This document shows positions 6,313 to 13,547 of a stretch of DNA of 64,000 bases, one piece after another. This stretch comes from Pseudomonas folii. GTDB lineage: Bacteria; Pseudomonadota; Gammaproteobacteria; Pseudomonadales; Pseudomonadaceae. The stretch's first letter is position 1; each line of letters starts with the position of its first letter. The notes under the pieces are model-generated. The model worked only from the letters and a program-made list of their open reading frames with translations. It did no database searches and was not told where the DNA came from. The stretch is from positions 31,887 to 95,886 of the forward strand of contig NZ_JACONW010000002.1 in NCBI RefSeq assembly GCF_014357575.1. The letters are read 5' to 3'. Made by a program: the position numbers and the translations under genes.

Positions 6313-7684
6313 TCCCTACAGCATCGAAGCCGAACACGGTTTGCTGGGTGCAATGCTCCAGCGCCCAGAGCTGATCGAAACCCTGAGCGACGACCTGTCA
6401 GCCGAATCGTTTTACTTTCCTGAGAACGCTGAGGTTTACCGCGGGATCATGGCGGTACGATCTGCCAACAAGTCGGTGGATTTCCTCACCGTAGCTGACC
6501 ACATCAATCGTTTGCCAAATGGCGACAGCGCTCTCGCGTACTGCAGCGAAATCATCCAGAACACGCCCAGCGTAGCGAATGCTGGAACCTATGCGGTGAT
6601 CGTTCGTGAGCGCGCCATTGATCGCGCCTTGTACAAACTGGGCAGTCAGGCCATGGACATTTCCCAGGGCGATCTGGACACCCAGTCGAAGATCAGCGCA
6701 ATTCAGGCTGCAGCAATGGCCATCGACAGCGGTTCGGATTCGGATGAGGTCGTCAAAGCCTCTGACGTGCTGATCGATCAGGTTGAAGTATGGCAGGACC
6801 GCCACGACCGGCACTCTACCGGTCAGACCCTCATGGGCCTTTCCACTGGCCTTGCAGACCTTGACGAGAAGCTGGGCGGTTTGCTGCCAGAGCAATTGAT
6901 CATAGTCGCCGGACGTCCAGCCATGGGCAAGACCACCCTGGCAATGGGCTTTGCATCTCACGCGTCAATCCATGAGGGCAAGTCCTCACTTGTCGTGAGT
7001 CTGGAGATGAGCAAGGGTCAGTTGCTTGACCGGGTTATCGCCTCCGAAGGCAAGATACCTCTGAACCTCCTGAAAAACGGTACTGCTTGCCAAACCCATG
7101 GCGCCGAGCAAACCGCCGCCGCCCAGGCAGTGCGCACTGCAAAACTTTTCTTTGCTGACCGGTCCGGCGCAACTGTCGGCCGCATTCGCTCGCTTGCCCG
7201 TCGCCACAAGATGCGCTACGGCCTCGACCTGTTGGTTATCGACTATCTCCAACTGATGGATGGCGAGGGCGGAAACCGCACCGAACAGATCAGCAGCATC
7301 AGTCGTGGCTGCAAGTTGCTCGCCCGCGAGCTGCAAATCCCTGTCGTCCTGCTCAGCCAGCTTTCCCGCAAATGCGAAGAGCGCCCGAACAAGCGGCCAA
7401 TCCCCTCAGATTTGAGGGAGTCAGGTGCCATCGAACAAGACGCCGACGTGATCCTCTTCGTGTACCGCGACGAGATTTACAACGAGAGCACCGAAGCCAA
7501 GGGCATCGCCGAAATCATCGTGGGTAAAGGCCGTGACGTTGAGACAGGCACAGTCAAAACGGCATTCCTTGGTCAGTACAACCGGTTCGAGAGCCTTGCT
7601 GCTGGATGGATCGAGATGAAGACAGAGCAGCCGTCGAAAGTCACCCCTCTATCCAGCCGATACGGCAACAAGGAGCGCTTCTGA
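6305..7684 (+). CDS. dnaB: Replicative DNA helicase, DnaB family
   Basis: The 459-residue protein has the DnaB N-terminal domain (residues 5-105, starting YSIEAEHGLLGAMLQRPEL) and a RecA-like helicase domain from about 175. Walker A is GRPAMGKT (203-210), and LLVIDYLQLM is the Walker B region. It unwinds the phage origin as a hexamer, presumably loaded by the O-like protein. ATG 6305 has GGAGGG upstream and overlaps the O stop. Length matches the family. Confidence 0.96.
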   Translation: MRDPYSIEAEHGLLGAMLQRPELIETLSDDLSAESFYFPENAEVYRGIMAVRSANKSVDFLTVADHINRLPNGDSALAYCSEIIQNTPSVANAGTYAVIVRERAIDRALYKLGSQAMDISQGDLDTQSKISAIQAAAMAIDSGSDSDEVVKASDVLIDQVEVWQDRHDRHSTGQTLMGLSTGLADLDEKLGGLLPEQLIIVAGRPAMGKTTLAMGFASHASIHEGKSSLVVSLEMSKGQLLDRVIASEGKIPLNLLKNGTACQTHGAEQTAAAQAVRTAKLFFADRSGATVGRIRSLARRHKMRYGLDLLVIDYLQLMDGEGGNRTEQISSISRGCKLLARELQIPVVLLSQLSRKCEERPNKRPIPSDLRESGAIEQDADVILFVYRDEIYNESTEAKGIAEIIVGKGRDVETGTVKTAFLGQYNRFESLAAGWIEMKTEQPSKVTPLSSRYGNKERF

Positions 7685-7968
7685 TGAGAGACAACACCGA
7701 TAGAGCGGGTATCCGCTGCGGGATCACAGTTATCTCGCTCCTCCTGTTCCTGCTCATCATCTGGGGGCCGGTCAACACCATGTGGATTGGCCCGTGGATC
7801 TATGAAGGCACCGTAATCGGCTCGTTTGATTGGCGCAAAGCATGGGTTCTGAACGGCTGGATCTTGTTCTCCCCGATAGCACTTGCGTTCGGATATTGCG
7901 TTTTCACGATGACACGCGCCATGCGCAAGGACGAAATCGATCGCGAGTCGAAGAGGGCTGCCCAATGA
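7684..7968 (+). CDS. Two-helix membrane protein (94 aa)
   Basis: Hydrophobic segments at residues 12-30 and 54-76 are separated by a short loop rich in Trp and Gly. The C-terminus is charged (RKDEIDRESKRAAQ) and probably cytoplasmic. The start overlaps the helicase TGA (TGATG) and the stop overlaps the NinX-like start. No family is recognised. Membrane proteins at this place in lambdoid phages are often exclusion or accessory factors, so function is open. Confidence 0.65.
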   Translation: MRDNTDRAGIRCGITVISLLLFLLIIWGPVNTMWIGPWIYEGTVIGSFDWRKAWVLNGWILFSPIALAFGYCVFTMTRAMRKDEIDRESKRAAQ

Positions 7969-8360
7969 CCAACCTCGTCGAAATGAAAACCGCCGACCTA
8001 ACCGGCGAAGCGCTGAACTGTTCTGTCGCCAAGGCTCTGGGGCTGCATGTGTACCTGGCTGAGCCGCATTACATGAATGCGCACCGGGTGATGGTCCGCT
8101 ACACGCCTGAGGGCTGCCACTTTGAGCAGGAGAAGCGGTTCCAGCCTTCGACTGACTGGGCGCAGGGCGGGGAGCTGATCGATAAGTACGAGATCGTGTT
8201 TGCCTTCTTTCCTGATGACGCTGAGCGTTACTGGGCCTCTTGCTGCTCCATGTCCGGCGAGGAATACGGCCCAACCCACCTCATAGCCGCCTGCCGCGCC
8301 ATCGTCGCCTCTGTACTTGGCGACACCGTAAGCGTGCCAAAGGAGCTTTGCCATGAATAA
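7965..8360 (+). CDS. NinX-like protein (DUF2591)
   Basis: After a short extension the protein reads MKTADLTGEALNCSVAKALG, the hallmark start of the NinX/DUF2591 family found in nin regions. The central YTPEGCHFEQEKRFQPSTDWAQGGELI segment also fits. Function is unknown. The start overlaps the previous stop (ATGA); an in-frame ATG at the MKTADL position is an alternative start. 131 residues. Confidence 0.78.
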   Translation: MTNLVEMKTADLTGEALNCSVAKALGLHVYLAEPHYMNAHRVMVRYTPEGCHFEQEKRFQPSTDWAQGGELIDKYEIVFAFFPDDAERYWASCCSMSGEEYGPTHLIAACRAIVASVLGDTVSVPKELCHE

Positions 8361-8751
8361 CTACAGCGAACTGAAGCAAGTGGCCGAGGCTGCACCAAGC
8401 GGTCCATGGATCGCCGAAAACGATACCCTTTACTTCAAGGATGACGGCTACACCAGGCATCTTCTGGATGCTGACGCAGGCCATGATGTAAGCGACGAGG
8501 CTTATTACGCGGCTCTGAAGTTTATCGCCGCTGCTCATCCTGCCTCAGTGCTGGCCCTGATCGCCGAGAACGAGGCGCTGCGCCAGGATGCTGAGCGGTA
8601 TCGGTGGCTACGTGAGGGTGCGCAGCAGGACGTTGATGGGTGGCGCAACGATGTACCGGTCCTTGTTCACGCCTTGAGCCACGTTCCAGAGTGGAAGGAA
8701 CGTCTCGATAAGTACATCGACGCTGCCATGAGCAAGGGGTCGGGCCAATGA
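8353..8751 (+). CDS. Ea22-like (Ead) phage protein
   Basis: The 132-residue protein carries the pattern of Ea22-like proteins: a PSGPW motif near residue 17, then YAALKFIAAAHPASVLALIAENEALR and DAERYRWLREG in the second half. These proteins are common accessory products of lambdoid phages with unknown function. GGAG stands before ATG 8353, and the gene overlaps both neighbours by a few bases. Confidence 0.78.
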   Translation: MNNYSELKQVAEAAPSGPWIAENDTLYFKDDGYTRHLLDADAGHDVSDEAYYAALKFIAAAHPASVLALIAENEALRQDAERYRWLREGAQQDVDGWRNDVPVLVHALSHVPEWKERLDKYIDAAMSKGSGQ

Positions 8752-9164
8752 CCGAATTCCTAATGCGCGGCATGGAAGACGCCAGTCGCCTGCTGGGCCA
8801 TCTCCAAGCCCAAGACTTCACCCGGCCCAAGAAGATCGTCATCAAGGATCAGGATCGCAGCGGGGAGCAGAACAAAAAGCTCCACGCCTCGCTGACCGAC
8901 ATCGCCAATCAGGTCGAGCACGCCGGTCGCAAGTGGGACGTGCTGATCTGGAAGCGACTGCTGACGGCCGCGTGGCTGCGTGAGGCGGGCGATCAGCCTC
9001 AGCTGATACCAGCGGTAGACGGACACGGCTTTGACGTCGTGTACGAGCGCACATCCAAGCTGACCGTGAAGCAGTGCGCAAGTTTGCTGGAGTGGATTGC
9101 CGCCTTTGGTGCTGAACATCAGGTGCGGTGGAGCCAGAAGGATCTGTGGGAGGGTCGTTACTGA
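8748..9164 (+). CDS. ninB: NinB-like recombination protein
   Basis: The 138-residue protein contains SGEQNKKLHASLTDIANQVE, WDVLIWKRLLTAAWLRE and the ending VRWSQKDLWEGRY, all typical of NinB (lambda Orf family). NinB binds single-stranded DNA and SSB and supplies a RecFOR-like mediator role in phage recombination. Its start overlaps the preceding stop. It lies two genes before NinG, as in lambda-type nin regions. Confidence 0.9.
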   Translation: MTEFLMRGMEDASRLLGHLQAQDFTRPKKIVIKDQDRSGEQNKKLHASLTDIANQVEHAGRKWDVLIWKRLLTAAWLREAGDQPQLIPAVDGHGFDVVYERTSKLTVKQCASLLEWIAAFGAEHQVRWSQKDLWEGRY

Positions 9165-9331
9165 TGATTACATCCGAACAGTTCTGGGTAGTTGTGTTCG
9201 TTGCCATCGTCATTGCCGCGATCGTCGGGCATTTCGTTGAGCGTCGCCGAAACCGATCAATTCAAGACTTTGAGCGCAGACGCCGCGAGCGCAAAGCAGA
9301 AGTTGAGCGCGCCGCAAGGAAGTCGTTATGA
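9164..9331 (+). CDS. Small membrane-anchored protein (55 aa)
   Basis: MITSEQFWVVVFVAIVIAA starts a single transmembrane helix (residues 7-24), followed by a very basic cytoplasmic tail rich in Arg (ERRRNRSIQDFERRRRERK). The start overlaps the NinB stop as TGATG. No family is recognised. The charged tail could contact nucleic acid or membrane lipids, but nothing more can be said. Confidence 0.6.
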   Translation: MITSEQFWVVVFVAIVIAAIVGHFVERRRNRSIQDFERRRRERKAEVERAARKSL

Positions 9332-9912
9332 GACTCGCCATCAAAGAGCGCAAGAAAAAGACCTGCGCAAACACCGCATGCGCCATCCAGTTCGTACCGG
9401 CGCAGCTCGGCCAGAAGGTTTGCGGCTGGGCATGTGGTCTGGCCATCGCTCCGGCGAATCAGGATCGGGCGCGCAAGGCCATCGCTCAGCGCGACCGACA
9501 GGAGATCAAGGTCCGCAAGGAGAAGCTGAAAACACGCAGCGACCACATGCGCGACACGCAGCAGGCCTTCAACGAGTGGGTTCGTGCCCGTGACGCAGAT
9601 CTGCCATGCATCAGCTGCGGTCGTCATCACGAAGGGCAATACCACTCCGGCCACTATCGGACTGTAGGAGCGAATCCGGAATTGCGGTTTGAGCCCCTTA
9701 ATGCCTGGAAACAATGCGCCCCATGCAATAACCATCTCTCCGGAAACCTGATCAATTACCGAATCGCACTCCTACAGAGAATCGGCGAGGAAAAGGTTCT
9801 GTGGCTCGAGGGTCCGCATGAGCCGAAGAAATACACGATCGATGAGTTGAAGGCGCTGACCGCGCATTACCGGGCACTGACCAAAGAATTGAAACGGGGA
9901 GAGGCAGCATGA
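9328..9912 (+). CDS. ninG: NinG (Rap) recombination protein
   Basis: The 194-residue protein has a CxxC pair (Cys94, Cys97) and a second pair (Cys130, Cys133) surrounding a GHYRTVGANPELRFEPLNAW stretch, the zinc-binding nuclease signature of NinG. NinG/Rap is a structure-specific endonuclease acting on recombination intermediates. An N-terminal CANTAC...CGWAC cysteine pattern is also family-typical. Start and stop overlap the neighbours by four bases. Confidence 0.93.
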   Translation: MRLAIKERKKKTCANTACAIQFVPAQLGQKVCGWACGLAIAPANQDRARKAIAQRDRQEIKVRKEKLKTRSDHMRDTQQAFNEWVRARDADLPCISCGRHHEGQYHSGHYRTVGANPELRFEPLNAWKQCAPCNNHLSGNLINYRIALLQRIGEEKVLWLEGPHEPKKYTIDELKALTAHYRALTKELKRGEAA

Positions 9913-10490
9913 ACATCAACTCAGCACGCCAGGCGTGGCATGACTGCACCTACAACCCTGCGCCCGGACAATCCTCGGACGTCGTTCAGTTGGGCGTGGT
10001 TGTGCAGGCAACGGAACGCGGGCCTACAGCAAATCATGCGATGCACAGCGCGCTGGCTGGTCACATCCAGTCGGCGATCGCCAAGCTTCACCCGCAGGTC
10101 AGGCTGTTCGGCGAGTACATGTACGCCGCAAGCCGGGACGAGGACATCCGTGAAGCAGCGGAGGAACTGGTGTTCGGCATGGTCGTGTCGAAGTCCAAGC
10201 GGATGACGGCAGCCAAGCGGGAAAAGCTGGATTACGTGGTCAAGGGTGTGATGCGCCGATACCGGTACATGCACCAGGGCGGGCAGTCAGCCAATGACGA
10301 TCCGTTGATCAAGCCAGAGGCGTTCCGTTCATGGCTGATGGGGGAGTTTGGAGTGCGCATCGAGTCCTGTGCATGGGCGCGAGACTGGGAGCCGTTCACC
10401 ACTCTTGCATTCGAATGTTGCGAGGATTTGGATCGTATGGCACTGAGTCCGATCGGTGCCGTTATTTATCAAATGAAAGAGGCCGCCTGA
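9909..10490 (+). CDS. Hypothetical protein in the Q (late antiterminator) position
   Basis: The 193-residue protein has no domain I recognise with confidence. It is basic in the middle (VSKSKRMTAAKREKLDYVVKGVMRRYRY) and ends MALSPIGAVIYQMKEAA. It follows NinG and precedes the candidate late promoter, where lambdoid phages carry Q. A Q-like or late activator role is inferred from location only. Start and stop overlap adjacent genes, so it belongs to the same transcript. Confidence 0.65.
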   Translation: MNINSARQAWHDCTYNPAPGQSSDVVQLGVVVQATERGPTANHAMHSALAGHIQSAIAKLHPQVRLFGEYMYAASRDEDIREAAEELVFGMVVSKSKRMTAAKREKLDYVVKGVMRRYRYMHQGGQSANDDPLIKPEAFRSWLMGEFGVRIESCAWARDWEPFTTLAFECCEDLDRMALSPIGAVIYQMKEAA

Positions 10491-11011
10491 TGGTTACTGC
10501 AGAGACCGTTAAGGAGGCTCTACGGTATAGCCCTGTAGTTGGGGTTTTTGAATGGCGGAAGGCTGGCAGGCGTGTGAGGGTCGGAGGACTGGCCGGAGCA
10601 GTTGTAAAAAGCACCGGCTACGTCCGAATTGTTTTGGCGGGGAAGCCATATCCGGCGCATCGGTTGGCATGGCTCTACATGACCGGTGAGTGGCCAGCCC
10701 AAGACATCGACCATATCGATGGCGATCGATCCAACAATGCCTGGAACAACTTGAGAGAGGCGAATGCCAATACCAACGGCTGGAACAAAAAAGTCCTCAA
10801 GACAAACAAAGCCGGGATCAAAGGGCTTACCCAGCACAAAGAAACCGGTCGGTGGCAGGCTCGATTCGAGGCAAATAGCGTTGTATGGAGTGCGATGTTT
10901 GCTACCAAATCAGAGGCGGAAAAGGAAATGAGAGCTAAGCGGGAAGAGATTCATGGAGAGTTTGCCAACCATGGGCAGCACCGTTTTGAGCAGGAGGAAA
11001 ATAAAGACTGA
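10490..11011 (+). CDS. HNH endonuclease with AP2-like domain
   Basis: The 173-residue protein carries an HNH_3 motif: His57 in PAHRLAW, then DHIDGDRSNNAWNNLRE at 74-90. A second domain at about 109-147 (GIKGLTQHKETGRWQARF) matches the AP2-like DNA-binding module often fused to HNH homing enzymes. It is probably a free-standing homing endonuclease inserted between the Q-position gene and the late promoter. ATG 10490 overlaps the previous TGA; a longer in-frame extension runs inside the previous gene and is not needed. Confidence 0.9.
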   Translation: MVTAETVKEALRYSPVVGVFEWRKAGRRVRVGGLAGAVVKSTGYVRIVLAGKPYPAHRLAWLYMTGEWPAQDIDHIDGDRSNNAWNNLREANANTNGWNKKVLKTNKAGIKGLTQHKETGRWQARFEANSVVWSAMFATKSEAEKEMRAKREEIHGEFANHGQHRFEQEENKD

Positions 11012-11018
11012 TGGCCTA

Positions 11019-11047
11019 TTGATCTTCCCGCACGGCTAGCATAGAGT
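11019..11047 (+). promoter_or_regulatory. Candidate late promoter (pR'-like)
   Basis: TTGATC and TAGAGT are separated by 17 bases just after the HNH gene stop. Together with the terminator 44 bases further on, this is the pR'-tR' arrangement on which Q proteins act. The hexamers are imperfect matches to sigma-70. Confidence 0.4.
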
Positions 11048-11090
11048 GATCGCCACATTGAGTATTTTGCCTACGGCAACTTGCTCCAGA

Positions 11091-11117
11091 AAACCCAGCC
11101 ATTGCGCTGGGTTTTTT
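11091..11117 (+). terminator. Intrinsic terminator (tR'-like) ahead of the lysis genes
   Basis: AAACCCAGC and GCTGGGTTT form a 9-bp stem with a 6-base loop and end in a T run. It lies before the holin gene in the direction of late transcription, so readthrough would require an antiterminator. Confidence 0.85.
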
Positions 11118-11325
11118 CGTTTTCGGCTCCGCCACACCCATTGCTCCGAGCTGGGAGTGCTGCCGGAGCTGACTTACACAAAACCCTCCATGCCTCTTGC
11201 CTCGGCAACGCACAAATTTGTGAGGGCCTCTTTCGACCCTGTTCACCCTCGTGCTGCTCCTCAGCCGCCTTTGCCCGTGACACTGCGGTCCTTTTCTTCA
11301 GCATGCCCACCCATTGGAGTCGCGC
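11118..11325 (+). other. Untranslated leader between tR'-like terminator and holin
   Basis: About 200 bases with no convincing gene. It holds a perfect 12-bp palindrome CACAAATTTGTG at 11211-11222 and GGAG just before the holin ATG. The palindrome could be a regulator site or a small stem in the late leader. Confidence 0.4.
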
Positions 11326-11652
11326 ATGGATTTTCTTCATCGCCTTGCCGACAAGACTGAGTGGATCATTGCCGGTCTTCTTGGCGTAATCGTCGCAAGC
11401 TGGTGGCACAAAGATGACCTGACAGACTGGAAAGCCTGGATGGTGTTCTTGGTCACTGGTGTGGCCTGCGCCCTGTATTTGACCGGTATCGTGAGTTCTT
11501 ACCTCGGGATCATCGACCCCAGCAATGTTGCTGGCGTTGGCTTCCTGCTCGGGGCGTTCGGCGGATCATTGATGACCGCCATCAATCGCGCCATCAAAGC
11601 CGCTGACCTCTGGGCTCTCATCCGCCAGAAGTTCGGGGGAGGCACCCCATGA
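11326..11652 (+). CDS. Phage holin
   Basis: The 108-residue protein starts MDFLHRLADKTEWIIAGLLG and has three hydrophobic segments (about residues 12-26, 39-60 and 67-85), a class I holin layout. The GFLLGAFGGSLMTAI stretch matches Pseudomonas phage holins. It is the first gene after the late promoter region and overlaps a second membrane protein by four bases. GGAG stands before ATG 11326. It should form the inner-membrane hole that frees the endolysin encoded at 36370. Confidence 0.8.
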   Translation: MDFLHRLADKTEWIIAGLLGVIVASWWHKDDLTDWKAWMVFLVTGVACALYLTGIVSSYLGIIDPSNVAGVGFLLGAFGGSLMTAINRAIKAADLWALIRQKFGGGTP

Positions 11653-11993
11653 CTACTCAATTTCTGAGCACCTTCTTCATCGCGATCATTTCGAGCTGGG
11701 CCACCTGGTCTGTACTGAGTGACAAGGTGCGTGACGGGATCGTAGGCAAGTTGATCTACGCCGTCATCGCGCTGGCCGGATACGCAATCGTCACCCGCGC
11801 CGAGTCCATGTACATCACTCCGACGGTGGCCGGTGTCACCTTTCACGGATCGCTGGCCCTTGCAGGGATGAGGCACATCTTCATGGTTACGTGGTGGAAG
11901 ACGGTGAAGGCGTGGCTGTGTCGCTGGATGAACTGCGAGCACTGCCTGCATCACGACGGCCGACGCGTAAAGGTCGAGCGGCGCAAGTCGTAG
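11649..11993 (+). CDS. Holin-associated membrane protein (possible second holin or antiholin)
   Basis: The 114-residue protein has hydrophobic stretches at about residues 5-22, 33-50 and 60-82 and a basic, cysteine-bearing tail (CRWMNCEHCLHHDGRRVKVERRKS). It overlaps the holin gene by four bases, so the two are co-translated. Paired holin-like genes commonly act as holin and antiholin; which does which cannot be told here. Confidence 0.65.
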   Translation: MTTQFLSTFFIAIISSWATWSVLSDKVRDGIVGKLIYAVIALAGYAIVTRAESMYITPTVAGVTFHGSLALAGMRHIFMVTWWKTVKAWLCRWMNCEHCLHHDGRRVKVERRKS

Positions 11994-12041
11994 CGCGCCA
12001 CGTTTTTAGATAGCTCAATTTCGTGGCGCGAGGAATCGATC

Positions 12042-12176
12042 ATGACCAAACGCAACTGGTACGTATCAACCCCGGGCCACGGCACCTTCCCGATGATCCT
12101 GCTCAGTCAGGCCATGGATCACGCATCGGCTCTGGCCTTTGCCCGGTCTATCTGGCCGCAATGCACTGTGGAGTGA
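12042..12176 (+). CDS. Small hypothetical phage protein (44 aa)
   Basis: The frame starts MTKRNWYVSTPGHGTFPMIL with GAGGA upstream and ends three bases before the start of the proteasome-like gene. No recognised domain. Close spacing suggests it is co-expressed with that gene and may be its partner, which is speculation. Confidence 0.55.
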   Translation: MTKRNWYVSTPGHGTFPMILLSQAMDHASALAFARSIWPQCTVE

Positions 12177-12179
12177 TTG

Positions 12180-12626
12180 ATGACGACCATTGCCTACAAA
12201 GACGGCGTGATCGCCTATGACTCTCGCTGCACGCGCGGCTCGACCATTACGGATGACGATTGCGAGAAGCTGGAAACAGTGAAAGGCGTTCACTTCCTTT
12301 GCACTGGTTGCACTTGCGACTTCGATGCGTTAATCGCGGCCTACTTTGGCGCTGCTGCCTCGGCACCAGTTGAGGCATCCGGCTATGCGGTAGATGGCGG
12401 AACACTCTGGCTGATCGGACATGACGACAAGACAGGGTTCTGGAAGAACAGAATCAGGCTGGATACGGGTGATGCTATCGGTAGTGGTTCTGCATTCGCC
12501 TTGGCCGCAATGGACATGGGCGCAACTTCTGCCGAAGCCATTGAGGCTGCGAAAAGGCGGGACACTTCTACTGGTGGGCGGGTGAGAGAGTTGCGCATTC
12601 GAGCTGAGGGTGTGCCGCAGGGTTAG
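12180..12626 (+). CDS. Proteasome/HslV-like Ntn hydrolase
   Basis: The 148-residue protein starts M-TTIAYKDGVIAYDSRCTRG. Removal of Met would expose Thr2, aligning with catalytic Thr1 of HslV (TTIVSV). Asp14 and Lys30 then stand where HslV Asp17 and Lys33 do. The C-terminal GSGSAFALAAMDMGATSAEA stretch and DTSTGG also match proteasome-fold proteins. It is shorter than HslV (about 175). Substrate is unknown; a role in processing head proteins or in host takeover is possible. It lies between lysis and terminase genes. A convergent gene begins beyond the hairpin. Confidence 0.8.
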   Translation: MTTIAYKDGVIAYDSRCTRGSTITDDDCEKLETVKGVHFLCTGCTCDFDALIAAYFGAAASAPVEASGYAVDGGTLWLIGHDDKTGFWKNRIRLDTGDAIGSGSAFALAAMDMGATSAEAIEAAKRRDTSTGGRVRELRIRAEGVPQG

Positions 12627-12634
12627 TGCGGCAC
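12612..12634. terminator. Hairpin between convergent genes
   Basis: GTGCCGCA and TGCGGCAC form an 8-bp perfect stem that spans the stop codon of the Ntn hydrolase gene. There is no T run, so any termination would be weak. Its place between convergent genes fits a bidirectional structure. Confidence 0.4.
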
Positions 12635-12641
12635 GGGTGTG

Positions 12642-12842
12642 TTACTTGACCTTCAGCGCTTCCTGGATCTGGTCGGCGTAAGTCGAGAGCATCTTCATGT
12701 GAGCACTCAGGCTGAACTTCTGATTGCCGCTCCCTGCATATGCATGGATCAAATCTAGTGCCGCAGCAACCGCCGCAGTGCGCTTTGCGTCACCTTTCAA
12801 GGCTGAGTTGTTTGCAATAATTGGGGCGAATGTTTCAGACAT
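12642..12842 (-). CDS. Small leftward hypothetical protein (66 aa), moron-like
   Basis: ATG 12842 has AAGGAAG upstream and is preferred to an ATG further out. The product begins MSETFAPIIANNSALKGDAK and has an Ala-rich helical centre (RTAAVAAALDLIHAYAG). It runs against the late transcript, between the Ntn hydrolase and the small terminase, so it must have its own promoter and may be expressed from the lysogen. Its upstream region 12843-12928 is shared with the terminase start. No family recognised. Confidence 0.65.
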   Translation of the reverse strand: MSETFAPIIANNSALKGDAKRTAAVAAALDLIHAYAGSGNQKFSLSAHMKMLSTYADQIQEALKVK

Positions 12843-12928
12843 AACTACTTCCTTGCATTGATTGATCCTAACCAATACCGGCATCCAGCCGCTATTTCAA
12901 TACCACCTTCGTTTCCTGAGATTTACCC

Positions 12929-13546
12929 ATGACAACCAAGCAACCCGACTGGGAGGCAATCGAACGTGCCTACCGGGCCGGATTGCTTTCTGTACGAGAG
13001 ATCGCTGCATCCTGTGGTGTCTCTCACACCGCTATCCAGAAGCGGGCAAAGGCCAATAGCTGGGAGCGCGACCTCAAGGCAAAGATCAAGGCCAAGGCTG
13101 ATTCACTGGTTGCCAAACGAGAGGTTGCCACTCAGGTTGCCAGCAAAGCAGTGGAAACCGAGCGAGAGATAATCGAGCTGAATGCCGAGGTCATTGCGAA
13201 CATCCGCATGGCTCATCGGGGGGATATCTCCCGCGGTCGGAGAATGACCAACAAGCTGCTGGATGAGCTTGAGGCGCTGACCGATGAGCAAGGCACCATC
13301 AAAGAGTTGATCGCTCAGCTCAAAGATGGTGACCACGACGATGGTGAGGCGATGTCCGACATGCTGGCCTTGGCCAACAAGATGGGCGCGCTTCCTTCTC
13401 GGACCAAGACGATGAAGGAGCTGGCTGAGACGCTGAAGACGCTGGTCATGCTTGAGCGCCAGGCTTACGGGCTGGATGAGAAGGCTGGCGGCAACGATGC
13501 CGACGAATTATCGAAACTGATGGACGATCTATCGAAGGACGCCTGA
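12929..13546 (+). CDS. terS: Terminase small subunit
   Basis: The 205-residue protein begins with a helix-turn-helix (WEAIERAYRAGLLSVREIAASCGVSHTAI) that should recognise the packaging site. A long charged coiled-coil-like middle and an acidic C-terminus (NDADELSKLMDDLSKDA) follow. It lies directly before the large terminase, one base apart. The pattern matches small terminases of D3-like phages. Confidence 0.88.
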   Translation: MTTKQPDWEAIERAYRAGLLSVREIAASCGVSHTAIQKRAKANSWERDLKAKIKAKADSLVAKREVATQVASKAVETEREIIELNAEVIANIRMAHRGDISRGRRMTNKLLDELEALTDEQGTIKELIAQLKDGDHDDGEAMSDMLALANKMGALPSRTKTMKELAETLKTLVMLERQAYGLDEKAGGNDADELSKLMDDLSKDA

Positions 13547-13547
13547 T

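Noticed and set aside
10331..10489. Upstream extension of the HNH endonuclease.
   Set aside because: It lies entirely inside the preceding gene in another frame, and the domain starts after ATG 10490.
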